From: Xanthobacteraceae bacterium
Lineage (GTDB): Bacteria; Pseudomonadota; Alphaproteobacteria; Rhizobiales; Xanthobacteraceae
Assembly: GCA_019454205.1 (NCBI GenBank)
Contig: CP075369.1
Span: forward strand, 2,356,001 to 2,420,000
Length of the DNA stretch: 64,000 nucleotides
Reading direction: 5' to 3'
Positions 1 through 8,733 of this stretch are shown piece by piece. How positions within the stretch are numbered: the stretch's first letter is position 1; each line of letters begins with the position of its first letter. The notes below the pieces were generated by a model. It saw nothing but the letters and a program-made list of their open reading frames with translations, was not told the origin of the DNA and searched no databases. A program made the position numbers and the translations under genes.

Positions 1-85
1 CGATGTTGAGCGAGAGGTCTGCCACGGAAGCCTGCCGGAAAGTGCGCGCCGCATTACCACGGCAGGGCAAGGCGGTCCATGCGCG

Positions 86-529
86 TCACCATTGCGCGGG
101 CGCGGGCAAGCCGGAAACGATTTCGTCAATGCGCCGGCGCGTCGCCTGTGTCGTGTCAGGAGGCAATGCGGTTAACGGAAAGAAGCGCGATTCGCGGATT
201 TCGAAATTCGGCACGGGCGGCCCGTCATATTCGAACACGCGCACTGCATAGACCGCGACATGATCCCGTAACGAAGCCTTGCGATTCTGAAATATGCCGT
301 GAAGCACAGGCTCGCCGGTCACCCGCACGTTGCCTTCTTCCAACAGTTCTCTGCGCAGCGCATCGAGAAAGGATTCGTCCGGCTCGACGCCCCCGCCCGG
401 CAGATGCCAGCCCTTGGTGTAGCCGTGACGTACCAGCAGCACCTCGTTGTCGCGCAGCACCACCCCGCGCACGCCGAGCGTCATGCCGCGTGCAAAGCGC
501 CAATAGAGGTGAATCAGCCGCCGGATCAT
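86..529 (-). CDS. Nudix hydrolase
   Basis: A 147-residue single-domain Nudix protein that would hydrolyse a nucleoside diphosphate linked to another group; the substrate cannot be read from sequence. The Nudix box is clear around residues 45-70 (GGGVEPDE, then RRELLEEGNV). The usual EExGU end is shifted by one residue (EEGNV), so the box is slightly off consensus, but the metal-binding REx2EE glutamates are present. The start lies 55 bp from the divergent phosphoesterase gene, so the two may share a promoter region. The first 85 bases of the window before it show no gene. Confidence 0.85.
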   Translation of the reverse strand: MIRRLIHLYWRFARGMTLGVRGVVLRDNEVLLVRHGYTKGWHLPGGGVEPDESFLDALRRELLEEGNVRVTGEPVLHGIFQNRKASLRDHVAVYAVRVFEYDGPPVPNFEIRESRFFPLTALPPDTTQATRRRIDEIVSGLPAPAQW

Positions 530-584
530 GCCGCATTATATTTGCGCGTTTGCGCTTGGCCTATTCCCGGTTACACAGGACGCC

Positions 585-1502
585 ATGTTCACCCTCGCCC
601 ATCTGTCCGATCCCCATCTTTCGCCGATGCCGAGGCCGAGATTCTTCGAGTTGATGGGGAAGCGGGCGGTTGGTTATTTCAACTGGCGCGCACGCCGCGC
701 GGTCCATCACCAGACCGGCTATCTGAACACGCTGGTTGCCGATCTCCTCACGCGCGGCTTCGATCATCTTGCCGTGACCGGCGACCTTGTGAACCTCGGC
801 TTGCCCGGCGAATACGAAGCGGCGCGCACCTTCCTCGAAAGCCTCGGTCCCGGCGACCGCGTTTCGATGGTGCCCGGCAATCACGACGCATATGTCCGCG
901 GTACCGCGATGCTGCATCTCGATATGTGGAAGGAATATATCGCGGGCGACGAAAACGCGTCGAAGACCGCTCTCGGCGGCGCACCGTTTCCTTATGTCCG
1001 GCGGCGCGAGCAGATCGCAGTCATCGGCCTTTCCACCGCGATCCCGACCGCACCGTTTCTCGCCACCGGCAAGCTCGGCAAGGCACAACTGCTCGAACTC
1101 GAACACCTGCTTGAGAAACTGAAAGCGGAGCATCGCTTTCGCGTGATCCTGATTCACCACCCGCCTGCTGGCGTGCAGTCGCCCCATGACAGGCTTACCG
1201 ATGCGGGCGCCTTCCGCGCCGTGATTGCAAAGCACGGGGCCGAACTTGTCCTGCACGGCCACATCCACCGCGCTTCGATCAATCGAATTGACGGTCCTGA
1301 TGGCGCGGTGCCGGTGATCGCCGTGCCATCCGCATCGAACCCTTCCGCCAATCCGCTGCGCGGCGGCGCCTACAATCTGTACCGGATTGATGGACGGCAG
1401 GGCGAATGGCGCTGCACCGTGGAGTCCTACGGTTTCGCGCCCGACGGTTCGGGCGTGCAGCAACGCGCAAACATCGAACTGTTCAGTTCGATACCGGCAT
1501 AA
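585..1502 (+). CDS. Metallophosphoesterase (calcineurin-like)
   Basis: A 305-residue binuclear-metal phosphoesterase. All family motifs appear in order: DPH at residues 9-11, GDLVN, GNHD, the HHPP histidines and GHIH near the C-terminal third. This pattern fits the class III cyclic-nucleotide phosphodiesterase-like group, but cAMP or UDP-sugar specificity is not decidable here. I chose the ATG at 585 because the protein then begins just before the first metal motif and has an AGGA four bases upstream; a longer reading from 528 adds residues not expected in the family. The 3' end overlaps the converging gene by 20 bp. Confidence 0.88.
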   Translation: MFTLAHLSDPHLSPMPRPRFFELMGKRAVGYFNWRARRAVHHQTGYLNTLVADLLTRGFDHLAVTGDLVNLGLPGEYEAARTFLESLGPGDRVSMVPGNHDAYVRGTAMLHLDMWKEYIAGDENASKTALGGAPFPYVRRREQIAVIGLSTAIPTAPFLATGKLGKAQLLELEHLLEKLKAEHRFRVILIHHPPAGVQSPHDRLTDAGAFRAVIAKHGAELVLHGHIHRASINRIDGPDGAVPVIAVPSASNPSANPLRGGAYNLYRIDGRQGEWRCTVESYGFAPDGSGVQQRANIELFSSIPA

Positions 1503-2037
1503 GCAGGACGAAGGCGATCAGCGCGGCCGCGCCGAACAGCGCGCCGAGCAAAAATGCAGCGCCAACTCCCGACTTGCGACGCGGAGGCTGCTTCTCGTTT
1601 TTTTCGAGCGGCTCCTCGGTGGCAGCCAGCGCCTGTTCGCGCTGCACCAGCTTGCGCGCAACATAGCGGGTGATCGCTTCCTGCATCGGCGTGACTTCCG
1701 CCGACTCTTCGAGGATGCGGCGGCCGTTCGCGGTGTCGGTGAGCAGACGATAGGTGCGCTTGTCGCGTCCCATCGCGACATGGGTGACCGCGTCGAGCCA
1801 CAGCCGCGGAGCCGTGCCGCCGCTGACGCCGCGGTCGAAGAACTCGGTATGTTGCGCAGGAATGTCCTTGAACACCGGCTCGATGGCCTCGTTCAGCAAT
1901 TGCAGCCGCGCCATCTCGGCGTCGCGCAATTCGATGATGACCGCCGAGCGCTCGGCCGCCTCGACCCGCGCATCATGCAGTGCCTGCCGCAGGGGTGTGG
2001 CCGCAGGCATCGCCTGCTCGTTGTTCTTGGTGTCCAT
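1483..2037 (-). CDS. Conserved hypothetical protein with C-terminal membrane anchor
   Basis: A 184-residue protein of unknown function. Residues 1-150 look soluble and helical with many charged residues. They are followed by a basic stretch (PPRRKSG) and one hydrophobic segment (about residues 158-180), so it is probably a tail-anchored inner-membrane protein with its bulk in the cytoplasm. A GGGAG six bases before the ATG supports the start. It converges with and overlaps the phosphoesterase gene. I recognise no catalytic motif; it resembles conserved unknowns of Bradyrhizobium relatives. Confidence 0.7.
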   Translation of the reverse strand: MDTKNNEQAMPAATPLRQALHDARVEAAERSAVIIELRDAEMARLQLLNEAIEPVFKDIPAQHTEFFDRGVSGGTAPRLWLDAVTHVAMGRDKRTYRLLTDTANGRRILEESAEVTPMQEAITRYVARKLVQREQALAATEEPLEKNEKQPPRRKSGVGAAFLLGALFGAAALIAFVLLMPVSN

Positions 2038-2080
2038 GTCCGTCTCCCGCCGGGGAGACTAACGGCCTGTCATGGGAGAG

Positions 2081-2857
2081 TCACGCGACCGCGCGGGCGA
2101 AGGGCGCGAGCCAGCCCAGCCCTGCTTCCGTCTTGCCGCGCGGCTTGTATTCGCAGCCGACATAACCGTCGTAGCCGGAAGCGGAGAGCGCATCGAGCAC
2201 AATGGCAAGGTTCACTTCGCCTTCGTCGGGTTCCGCACGGAACGGAACGCCGGCCACCTGCACATGACCAATGATCGGCGAGAGCCGCTCAATCCGGCGG
2301 ATGAGATCGCCCTCCGTGATCTGCACATGATAAAGGTCGAATTGCAGCTTCACGTTATCCAGCCCAACCGCACGGATAATTTCCGCCGCCTGATCGGTGT
2401 AGCGCAGGAAATATTTCGGCCGGTCGCGCGCGTTCAGCGGTTCGATAGTCAGCGTAATGCCGAGTTCTGCCGCACTCTTTCCCGCAGCACGCAGATTCTT
2501 GATGAAGGTCTCGGTATTGCGGTCGGTCGGCTTGGCATCGCCTGCCATGACATGCACGGCGGGCACTTCCAGCGCGCGGGCATAGCTCAGCGCGAGATCG
2601 ATGCGCGAAGCGAAGTCGTCTTCCTTGCCCGTAACGGCCCCAGTGCCGAAATCGTTGCTTTGCGGCGCGAACGGATTGTTGATGAGCACGCAATGGACAC
2701 GGCTTGCCGTGAGCCAGTCCTTCATCGTCTCGATCGGCTCGGCATAAGGGTGCAGCAACTCGACCGCGGAGAAGCCCGCGCGCCGTGCCGCGCCGAAACG
2801 GTCGCGAAACGCGTATTCCCCGAACAGCGTGTTCAGGTTCGCCGCAAACCGAAACAT
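2081..2857 (-). CDS. Hydroxypyruvate isomerase family protein (xylose isomerase-like TIM barrel)
   Basis: A 258-residue sugar-phosphate isomerase-like barrel of the Hyi/OtnI family, which interconverts hydroxypyruvate and tartronate semialdehyde or related keto-acids. Telling segments are the N-terminal FAANLNTLF, the GFSAVELLHPY strand, TIEPLN with the metal-ligand Glu, QFDLYH, and GYVGCEYKPRG near the C-terminus. The ATG at 2857 has an AGGGGG Shine-Dalgarno five bases upstream and gives the typical family length of about 260; an upstream start would add 22 residues unlike the family. Without a glyoxylate-pathway neighbour the physiological substrate is uncertain. Confidence 0.85.
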   Translation of the reverse strand: MFRFAANLNTLFGEYAFRDRFGAARRAGFSAVELLHPYAEPIETMKDWLTASRVHCVLINNPFAPQSNDFGTGAVTGKEDDFASRIDLALSYARALEVPAVHVMAGDAKPTDRNTETFIKNLRAAGKSAAELGITLTIEPLNARDRPKYFLRYTDQAAEIIRAVGLDNVKLQFDLYHVQITEGDLIRRIERLSPIIGHVQVAGVPFRAEPDEGEVNLAIVLDALSASGYDGYVGCEYKPRGKTEAGLGWLAPFARAVA

Positions 2858-2974
2858 CGTTACCCCCTGTAACGCGCCTATCGAAGCGGCTGGGCATGAA
2901 AAGCGCAAGACAGGTTGGCGCATGGCCCCAAAGCCCGCTATTCCTTTAGAAAATCTTCAATTTGAGCCTTCCCC

Positions 2975-3820
2975 TTGAGCACTTTCCTGGTTTTTTCCGT
3001 CCTTTTCGGCGCGTTGCTGCATGCGAGCTGGAATGCCCTCATCAAATGGGAGCCGGACAAGGTAGTCGCTTCCGGGGCGATCGCGACTGGCGCCGGAATC
3101 GCGGCGCTGCCAATTCTCTTTTTCGTGCCGTTGCCGCTCGCGCCCGCATGGCCTCTGATCGTCTTCTCCTCGATCATCCACGTGCTTTATTTCGTGCTGG
3201 TCGGCTACGCGCTGCGCCACGCCGATCTCGGCGTCGCCTACCCGCTGACGCGTGGGTCCGCGCCGGCCTTCACTGCGATCCTCGCCGCGGTATGGCTCGG
3301 CGAAAATCTCGCGCTGAACGGATGGCTTGCGGTCGGCGCCATCGCGGCCGGCGTGGTGACGCTCTCGGCGGATGCGCTTTTGCGCGGCGGCCTGACGAAG
3401 CGCGCGGCGATCCTCGCATTCACAAATGCCGCGGTCGTCGTCGCCTATACGCTGGTCGACGGCTACGGCGGACGGGTCGCAGGAAACGCTGTGTCTTACG
3501 TGACATGGATGATGGCCGGAACCGCCGCGCTGATGGCCATCATCGCAGTCGTATTCTATCGCGGGGTTTTGCGGGCGCAGGAAAGCGGCTTCTGGATCCG
3601 CACCATGATCGGCGGCGGACTTGCGCTGGCCTCTTACGGCATCGCGATCTGGGTAATGACGCAGGCGCCGATCGGTCTCGTCGCCGCGCTGCGCGAAACC
3701 TCGGTGCTGTTCGCAGCAATCCTCGGCGCGGCGCTATTCGGCGAGAGCTTCGGCCCGAAACGCTGGGCCGCGCTGGCGCTTATTGTCTTGGGGATTGGAT
3801 TGTTACGCTGGCCTTTCTAG
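2975..3820 (+). CDS. EamA/DMT-superfamily transporter
   Basis: A 281-residue integral membrane protein with about ten hydrophobic helices arranged as two EamA repeats, as in drug/metabolite exporters. Family-typical segments are LLHASWNALIKW near the N-terminus, YPLTRGSAP in the first repeat, and LRETSVLFAAILGA in the second. The start is a TTG at 2975: an in-frame stop lies at 2963 and no ATG or GTG intervenes. Its 3' end is 12 bp from the converging sciP gene. The substrate is unknown. Confidence 0.85.
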   Translation: MSTFLVFSVLFGALLHASWNALIKWEPDKVVASGAIATGAGIAALPILFFVPLPLAPAWPLIVFSSIIHVLYFVLVGYALRHADLGVAYPLTRGSAPAFTAILAAVWLGENLALNGWLAVGAIAAGVVTLSADALLRGGLTKRAAILAFTNAAVVVAYTLVDGYGGRVAGNAVSYVTWMMAGTAALMAIIAVVFYRGVLRAQESGFWIRTMIGGGLALASYGIAIWVMTQAPIGLVAALRETSVLFAAILGAALFGESFGPKRWAALALIVLGIGLLRWPF

Positions 3821-3832
3821 AAGGCCTGCGGA

Positions 3833-4108
3833 TTACATCCGGTATTGCTGAATGCGCGTGGTACGCAGGCCGGCGAGACCGTGTTTATCGATGGACGCCT
3901 GCCAGTTGAGGAATTCTTCGACGGTGAGCGTATAGCGGGTGCACGCTTCTTCCAGCGAAAGCAGACCGCCGCGCACGGCCGCAACTACTTCGGCCTTGCG
4001 GCGAATGACCCAGCGCCGCATCGAGGGCGGCGGAAGATCAGCAATCGTCAAAGGACTGCCGTCGGGTCCGATTACATACTTCACCCGCGGGCGATGCGCT
4101 TCCGTCAT
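3833..4108 (-). CDS. sciP: CtrA inhibitor SciP (DUF1153)
   Basis: A 91-residue helix-turn-helix protein nearly identical in plan to Caulobacter SciP. The diagnostic blocks are RVKYVIGPDGSPLTIADLP at the N-terminus, RRWVIRRKAEVVAAVRGGL in the middle, SLEEACTRYTLTVEEF, and HGLAGLRTTR at the end. In Caulobacter SciP binds CtrA at target promoters and stops it recruiting RNA polymerase, timing flagellar and other CtrA-driven genes to the swarmer phase. Its position beside the flgD/fliK genes, with ctrA and chpT in the same window, suits that role. The 152-bp gap upstream holds a tandem TAGCCAT repeat. Confidence 0.95.
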   Translation of the reverse strand: MTEAHRPRVKYVIGPDGSPLTIADLPPPSMRRWVIRRKAEVVAAVRGGLLSLEEACTRYTLTVEEFLNWQASIDKHGLAGLRTTRIQQYRM

Positions 4109-4149
4109 TACAAAAACTCACAACACACACAACTCGATGGGTTGGAGCC

Positions 4150-4163
4150 TAGCCATTAGCCAT
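4150..4163 (-). promoter_or_regulatory. Tandem TAGCCAT repeat upstream of sciP
   Basis: Two abutting copies of TAGCCAT (ATGGCTA on the coding strand of sciP) lie 42-55 bases before the sciP start codon. Each copy differs by one base from the TTAACCAT-type half-site seen at the flhA and ctrA promoters. The spacing does not match the CtrA consensus, so binding is a guess. Confidence 0.3.
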
Positions 4164-4236
4164 AAAGATTTCCCTAAGAGGTTGTTTCCAAAAGGTTATT
4201 GCCCCCGCTCACATTCGAGGGAACGGGAACAGCGCG

Positions 4237-4262
4237 AAAAGCCCTGTAAAATAAGGGTTTTT
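4237..4262 (-). terminator. Weak terminator hairpin after flgD
   Basis: The arms CCCT/AGGG extend into A/T pairs around an 8-base loop directly at the flgD stop codon, with four T residues following on the minus strand. The stem is short and AT-rich with one mismatch on that strand, so it is only a plausible end for the fliK-flgD transcript. Confidence 0.4.
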
Positions 4263-4935
4263 AGTTGCCGGTGGTGGTCGTGGTGGTGGGCCGCTGTACC
4301 GATTTGATCTTGTCGAGCGACAGCAGCGCCGTGCCGATCATCAGGAGCGGCTGGTCGCCGGAGAGGTCGACCGCATCCACCACGCCGGAGAACTGGGTGG
4401 AGACGGTGACGCCCTGGCCGTTCGCATCCTTGGCGTTGATCTTGATCGTGTACTGGCCTTCCGGCGCGGTCGAGCCGTCCGATTTCTTGCCGTCCCAGTT
4501 GAAGCTGGAGGTGCCGGCCTCCATCGTCGTCTCTTGCGTGAAGATCACGTTGCCGGTCGAGTCGGAGATATTGATGGTCGCCGAAGCCGCGCGCGGCGCG
4601 GTGACATACCAGGTCGCAACGCCGGACTTGAGCGCGCTGGTCGCGCCGTCGGCCGTCACCGTCGCGCCGACATAACTCATCGCGGTCGAAAGCTGGCTGG
4701 TCTTGTTCAGGTTCACCAGCGCTTCGAGCGACTCGTTCGTGCGGATCTGCTGTTCCACGCCCGCGAACTGCACGAGTTGCTGCGTGAACTGGTTGGTATC
4801 CAGCGGATCGAGCGGATTCTGGTTCTTGAGCTGCGTGGTCAGCAGCAGCAGGAACGTATCGAAATTATTCGCAATCGTCGCGCGGCTGGTGGCCGTCGTT
4901 GAGGTGGTTGCGCTAGTGGCGGAGGTGACGGCCAT
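4261..4935 (-). CDS. flgD: Flagellar hook-capping protein FlgD
   Basis: A 224-residue hook cap/scaffold protein, exported through the flagellar type III system, that templates FlgE assembly. The conserved N-terminal core is visible at residues 25-60 (FLLLLTTQLKNQNPLDPLD and TQQLVQFAGVEQQ). It is followed by the FLG-type Ig and Tudor-like middle (NFNWDGK-like turn, EGQYTIKI). The Ser/Thr-rich N- and C-terminal tails fit an exported, unfolded end. It sits 9 bp downstream of fliK and is almost certainly cotranscribed with it. Confidence 0.93.
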   Translation of the reverse strand: MAVTSATSATTSTTATSRATIANNFDTFLLLLTTQLKNQNPLDPLDTNQFTQQLVQFAGVEQQIRTNESLEALVNLNKTSQLSTAMSYVGATVTADGATSALKSGVATWYVTAPRAASATINISDSTGNVIFTQETTMEAGTSSFNWDGKKSDGSTAPEGQYTIKINAKDANGQGVTVSTQFSGVVDAVDLSGDQPLLMIGTALLSLDKIKSVQRPTTTTTTGN

Positions 4936-4944
4936 CGTGATCGC

Positions 4945-6372
4945 CTAGATTCGAATATCCACGCCGCCGCGAATCTGCGCGGCCAGCGAGGCGTTGTTGA
5001 TCTGCACTTCCGTCATGACCTCGGCGTTGGCCTGTACGGCGTCCGGCCGGTCGCGGAAGCCTGTCGGGTGATTGTGCTGCCCCTGCTGCGCCTGCGTGTC
5101 CTGCCGCAGCGAGAATTCGAGACCGCCGGCGTCGGTTTTCAGGCCGGCATTCTGCAAGGCTTTTTCCAGCCCGCGCGCATCGCGCTGAAGCATGTCGAGC
5201 GTTTCCGAACGCTCCACGATCAGCTTGGTCGAGGTGTTGCCCTTGGAGTCGATCTCAAGACGCACGTCGATACGGCCGAGTTCCGGCGGATCGAGCCGAA
5301 TGTCGAAGCGCCGCTCGCCGTTCTTGGCGCGGGTCGCTATCTCGACGGCGAGATTTTCCAGCGGCACCGGCCGCGCCGTTTCGGCCTGCGCCTGCACGCG
5401 CACATCGGCCATCGGCGTCGCAGGCGTAAGCACGGCGAAGGCCGGCACACCCGTATTTGCTTGCGCAACGGACTTCGCCGCGCCGTCGGCGGGCTGACTG
5501 CCCGTATCCACGCCAAGCGAAAGCTGGACATGTTTCGCCATGGCGGCCTGCAATGCCTCCAGTTGCGAAGGCAGGGCGTGCGCCAAGGGCGTCGCCGCCG
5601 TGACGTTCACGCTACCCGGCTGAAGCTGCTGCACCTGCAAGTGCGCATTCACGTTTGTATTCGACGAAACCGGCTTCGCCTGTTTGTCTGTGTTGTTTGC
5701 GACGCCTTGCGCAATCGGAGCTTCGGGCTTCGCGATAGCTTCGACTTCTGCGGCGAACGCAGCGCTGCCAATCGCCTGCGAAGGCTTGGCAGCCTTACCG
5801 TCTGTCTGCGCTTGCAAGTTTTGCGCGGCCTGAAGCTCCACGGAGAGATCGCCCGCGGCCTCTGCAACTGCGGGCACCATGGTCTGTGCCATGACTGCGG
5901 CTTCAACATTGACCGTCAGTTTAACGGTAGCCACCGCGTCACCAACGGAGGGAGCCGCCTGCGGCTGCTCGCCCTGTGTCGCGTTCAACGCGGCGAGCAG
6001 CGCGGCGTCGATGGCGGCAGTGGCCGTGTCGTCATGCTCGTCATCGCCGTTGTCGTCTTCGGCAGCGGCATCCGCTTCGGGTTTTACCGGCCGCGTGTCC
6101 TTCGCGCTCGCCTCCGGCTTGTCGGCCTTCTCGGAATTCTGTTTCGCCGGACGATCGGAATTGTCACGCCGGTTCTGCTGAACCGGCACGTCGTCTCGCG
6201 CGGCCTGCCTGGATTGCGGCGGCGTGGTTTCGCCTGCCGAGACATTCCCGTCCGTCACGGCATTCAGCAGCAGCGAAAAAGGATCGCTGTCGGTCTGGTT
6301 TTGCGCGCTTCCGGCCTGCGTCGAAAAGCGGACATCGGAAGACGAAGAAGAGACGGGATTTACGCTCGGCAC
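4945..6372 (-). CDS. fliK: Flagellar hook-length control protein FliK
   Basis: A 475-residue protein with the FliK plan. A long, low-complexity Ala/Gln/Asp-rich region (about residues 1-350) serves as the molecular ruler. A compact C-terminal Flg_hook domain (about 365-440, with FDIRLDPPELGRIDVRLEI) switches export specificity through FlhB. The start is a GTG at 6372 with a GAGGG about four bases upstream. The N-terminal region has almost no conserved sequence, as is usual. It is first in the fliK-flgD pair and divergent from mnmA across 203 bp. Confidence 0.9.
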   Translation of the reverse strand: MPSVNPVSSSSSDVRFSTQAGSAQNQTDSDPFSLLLNAVTDGNVSAGETTPPQSRQAARDDVPVQQNRRDNSDRPAKQNSEKADKPEASAKDTRPVKPEADAAAEDDNGDDEHDDTATAAIDAALLAALNATQGEQPQAAPSVGDAVATVKLTVNVEAAVMAQTMVPAVAEAAGDLSVELQAAQNLQAQTDGKAAKPSQAIGSAAFAAEVEAIAKPEAPIAQGVANNTDKQAKPVSSNTNVNAHLQVQQLQPGSVNVTAATPLAHALPSQLEALQAAMAKHVQLSLGVDTGSQPADGAAKSVAQANTGVPAFAVLTPATPMADVRVQAQAETARPVPLENLAVEIATRAKNGERRFDIRLDPPELGRIDVRLEIDSKGNTSTKLIVERSETLDMLQRDARGLEKALQNAGLKTDAGGLEFSLRQDTQAQQGQHNHPTGFRDRPDAVQANAEVMTEVQINNASLAAQIRGGVDIRI

Positions 6373-6575
6373 AGCACCCTCGGGTCAGGATCGGTCTCCA
6401 AGTAGTGCAGCAAGCGGCGGGCCAGTTCGGGAACCGCAGAAATGCCTAAAATTGCTGGCTTTTCTTCGAAGACGGCCAAACACGGGACCGGGAAAAATCC
6501 TCCCTCCCGGCAGCTTTTGCCGCCTGTTCCCCTGCCGTTATTGCCAAGCGCCCGCACCATCCTATAACCGCCGCC

Positions 6576-7766
6576 ATGAACCCGCATTTCGAGATCGAAG
6601 GCCGCCCGGAGAACACCCGCATCGTCGTGGCGATGTCGGGCGGCGTGGATTCTTCGGTCGCCGCCGCGCTGGCCAAGCGCGCGGGCTATGACGTGGTGGG
6701 CGTCACGCTCCAGCTCTACAACCACGCCGAAGCGACGAAGCGGAAGGGCGCGTGCTGCGCCGGTTCCGACATCCATGACGCGCGCACGGTGGCCGCGAAG
6801 ATCGGCATTCCGCATTTCGTGCTCGACTACGAGACGCGCTTCCGCGAGCAGGTGATCCAGCCCTTCGCGGACTCTTATGCGCGCGGCGAAACACCCGTGC
6901 CGTGCATCTCTTGCAACCAGACCGTCAAGTTCACCGACCTGCTTGCGACCGCGCGCGACCTCGGCGGCGCGGCGCTGGTCACCGGCCATTACATTGCGAG
7001 CCGCAAGCGCGCCGATGGCCGACGCGCCATGTTTCGCGCGCACGACGCCGACCGCGACCAGAGCTATTTCCTCTATGCCACCACGCAGGAGCAGCTCGAC
7101 TATCTGCGTTTTCCGCTCGGCAGTCTCGCGAAGCCACAGGTGCGCGCAATCGCGGAAGAACTCGGCCTGATCGTCGCGCACAAGCCGGACAGCCAGGACA
7201 TCTGTTTCGTGCCGTCCGGCCGTTACACCACGATCATCGACCGGTTGAAGCCGGACGCCGCCGAACCCGGCGAGATCGTACACATCGACGGCCGCGTTCT
7301 CGGAACGCATAAGGGCATCGTGAACTACACCGTCGGCCAGCGCCGCGGCCTCAATATCGCCGAAGGCGAGCCGTTGTTCGTCGTGAAGATCGACGCGCCT
7401 GCGCGGCGCATCGTCGTCGGACCGCGCAGCGCGCTCTTCGCGCGCGGTGCGAAACTGCGCGCGGTCAACTGGCTGCATGAGCGGACGGCCGAGGAATTCG
7501 CGAAAGACCACGTTGAGATTTTCGCGCGGGTGCGCTCCACGCGCACGCCGGTTGCAGCCATGCTTCGCAACGATACCGATGGGTACGCAATCGAATTTCG
7601 CAATGGCGAAGAAGGCGTCGCACCCGGTCAGGCTTGCGTTTTCTATGACAGCGGCGACGCACAAGGGCGCGTGCTTGGCGGCGGCGTGATCGCCACGGCC
7701 TTGCCGATGCAGGCCAGTCCGGTGAATATATCGGCCGGTAAGGCCGCCCCTGCGATGGCAGTTTGA
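6576..7766 (+). CDS. mnmA: tRNA-specific 2-thiouridylase MnmA
   Basis: A 396-residue ATP-pyrophosphatase-type enzyme that thiolates U34 of tRNA-Lys, -Glu and -Gln. It carries the PP-loop SGGVDSS near residue 22, the catalytic cysteine in PVPCISCNQTVKF, and the second, persulfide-accepting cysteine in DSQDICFVPSGRY. Further MnmA blocks are HYTVGQRRGL-like NYTVGQRRGL and the C-terminal PGQACVFYD beta-barrel. Length and order match the family fully. The methyltransferase gene follows after 10 bp. Confidence 0.96.
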   Translation: MNPHFEIEGRPENTRIVVAMSGGVDSSVAAALAKRAGYDVVGVTLQLYNHAEATKRKGACCAGSDIHDARTVAAKIGIPHFVLDYETRFREQVIQPFADSYARGETPVPCISCNQTVKFTDLLATARDLGGAALVTGHYIASRKRADGRRAMFRAHDADRDQSYFLYATTQEQLDYLRFPLGSLAKPQVRAIAEELGLIVAHKPDSQDICFVPSGRYTTIIDRLKPDAAEPGEIVHIDGRVLGTHKGIVNYTVGQRRGLNIAEGEPLFVVKIDAPARRIVVGPRSALFARGAKLRAVNWLHERTAEEFAKDHVEIFARVRSTRTPVAAMLRNDTDGYAIEFRNGEEGVAPGQACVFYDSGDAQGRVLGGGVIATALPMQASPVNISAGKAAPAMAV

Positions 7767-7776
7767 AGGCTGGGCA

Positions 7777-8475
7777 ATGACAAAAGAGAAATCCGAAACC
7801 GCAATCCCGGTCATGGATCGCGCGACCATCGAGAAGGCCTACGCGCGCTGGGCGCCGGTCTACGATCTCGTATTCGGTCCGCTACTCGACATGGGCCGCC
7901 GCACCGCGACCAACGCGGCGACGCGCATCGGCGGCCGCATCCTGAATGTCGGCGTCGGCACCGGACTTGAACTGCCGTACTTCGACAAATCGCATGACGT
8001 GATCGGCGTCGATATTTCCGAACCGATGCTGCGCAAGGCGAAAGAGCGCGTGGTCCGTGAGAAGTTGACCAACGTGAAGGGTTTGACCGTCATGGACGGC
8101 GCCAATCTGGCTTTCGCCGACGCATCCTTCGATTGCGTGGTCGCGCAGTTCGTTATCACCACGGTCCCACAGCCGGAAAAGACCCTCGACGAATTCGCCC
8201 GCGTGCTGAAGCCGGGCGGAGAAATCGTGCTGGTCAATCACATCGGGGCCGAGCGCGGCCTGCGCGCGAGTTTCGAACGCTGGTTCTCGCGTCACGCCCG
8301 CAAGCTGGGCTGGACGCCGGAGTTCCCCTTCGCGCGGCTCTCCGACTGGGCCGCGAAACATGGCGGCGTGCGCCTCGTCGAGCGCCGTACCGTGCCGCCG
8401 TTCGGCGTATTCACGCTGCTTCGTTTCACGCGCGACACCGCGGCAGCTCCGCAGAACGCCGCGGTCAACGCCTGA
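7777..8475 (+). CDS. Class I SAM methyltransferase, PmtA-like phospholipid N-methyltransferase
   Basis: A 232-residue Rossmann methyltransferase. Motif I appears as ILNVGVGTGLELPYF, the acidic SAM-ribose residue as GVDISEPML, and the post-motif as RVLKPGGEIVLVNHIG. The layout (YARWAPVYDLVFGPLLDMGR at the N-terminus) matches the Rhodobacter-type phosphatidylethanolamine N-methyltransferase that makes phosphatidylcholine; ubiquinone/menaquinone-type C-methyltransferases are the main alternative. A GAAGG lies before the ATG, and the 10-bp gap suggests cotranscription with mnmA. Confidence 0.8.
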   Translation: MTKEKSETAIPVMDRATIEKAYARWAPVYDLVFGPLLDMGRRTATNAATRIGGRILNVGVGTGLELPYFDKSHDVIGVDISEPMLRKAKERVVREKLTNVKGLTVMDGANLAFADASFDCVVAQFVITTVPQPEKTLDEFARVLKPGGEIVLVNHIGAERGLRASFERWFSRHARKLGWTPEFPFARLSDWAAKHGGVRLVERRTVPPFGVFTLLRFTRDTAAAPQNAAVNA

Positions 8476-8558
8476 ACACCGCTCATCCTTGACAGATCGG
8501 GGCGAGGGTTTCATATCCCGCGCTCCCAAACGGTAGCTTGTCGCTGGGAAATACAGGC

Positions 8559-8635
8559 GGCGGGGTAGCTCAGCTGGTTAGAGCACGGGAATCATAATCC
8601 TGGGGTCGGGGGTTCGAGTCCCTCCCCCGCTACCA
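8559..8635 (+). tRNA. tRNA-Met (elongator, anticodon CAT)
   Basis: A complete 77-base cloverleaf. The acceptor GGCGGGG pairs with CCCCGCT (one G-U at the end); the D arm is GCTC/GAGC. The anticodon stem CGGGA/TCCTG encloses the loop ATCATAA with CAT, and the T arm GGGGG/CCCTC encloses TTCGAGT. An encoded CCA ends at 8635. The lack of the three G-C pairs in the anticodon stem and a paired first base exclude the initiator; the arm sequences suit elongator Met rather than the lysidine-modified tRNA-Ile. Confidence 0.95.
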
Positions 8636-8733
8636 ATTTCCTCATAAACGCAGGCACGGACCGCCGATAATCTTCCGGAAAATTACGCGTGCGGGCTTTG
8701 CGCGGCGAACGCCGCTTTCGCATACTCGCCGGA

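Noticed and set aside
1..85. A gene at the left edge of the window.
   Set aside because: Neither strand gives a convincing coding stretch; the minus-strand frame from position 80 stops after eight codons.
5068..6405. A 445-codon open frame antisense to fliK.
   Set aside because: Composition is typical of the antisense frame of a high-GC gene; fliK has a recognisable C-terminal Flg_hook domain and the right neighbour (flgD).
8559..8635. tRNA-Met as the attachment site of an integrated island covering the 8.7-14.1 kb operon.
   Set aside because: I saw no integrase and noticed no repeat of the tRNA 3' end downstream; composition matches the neighbouring genes.
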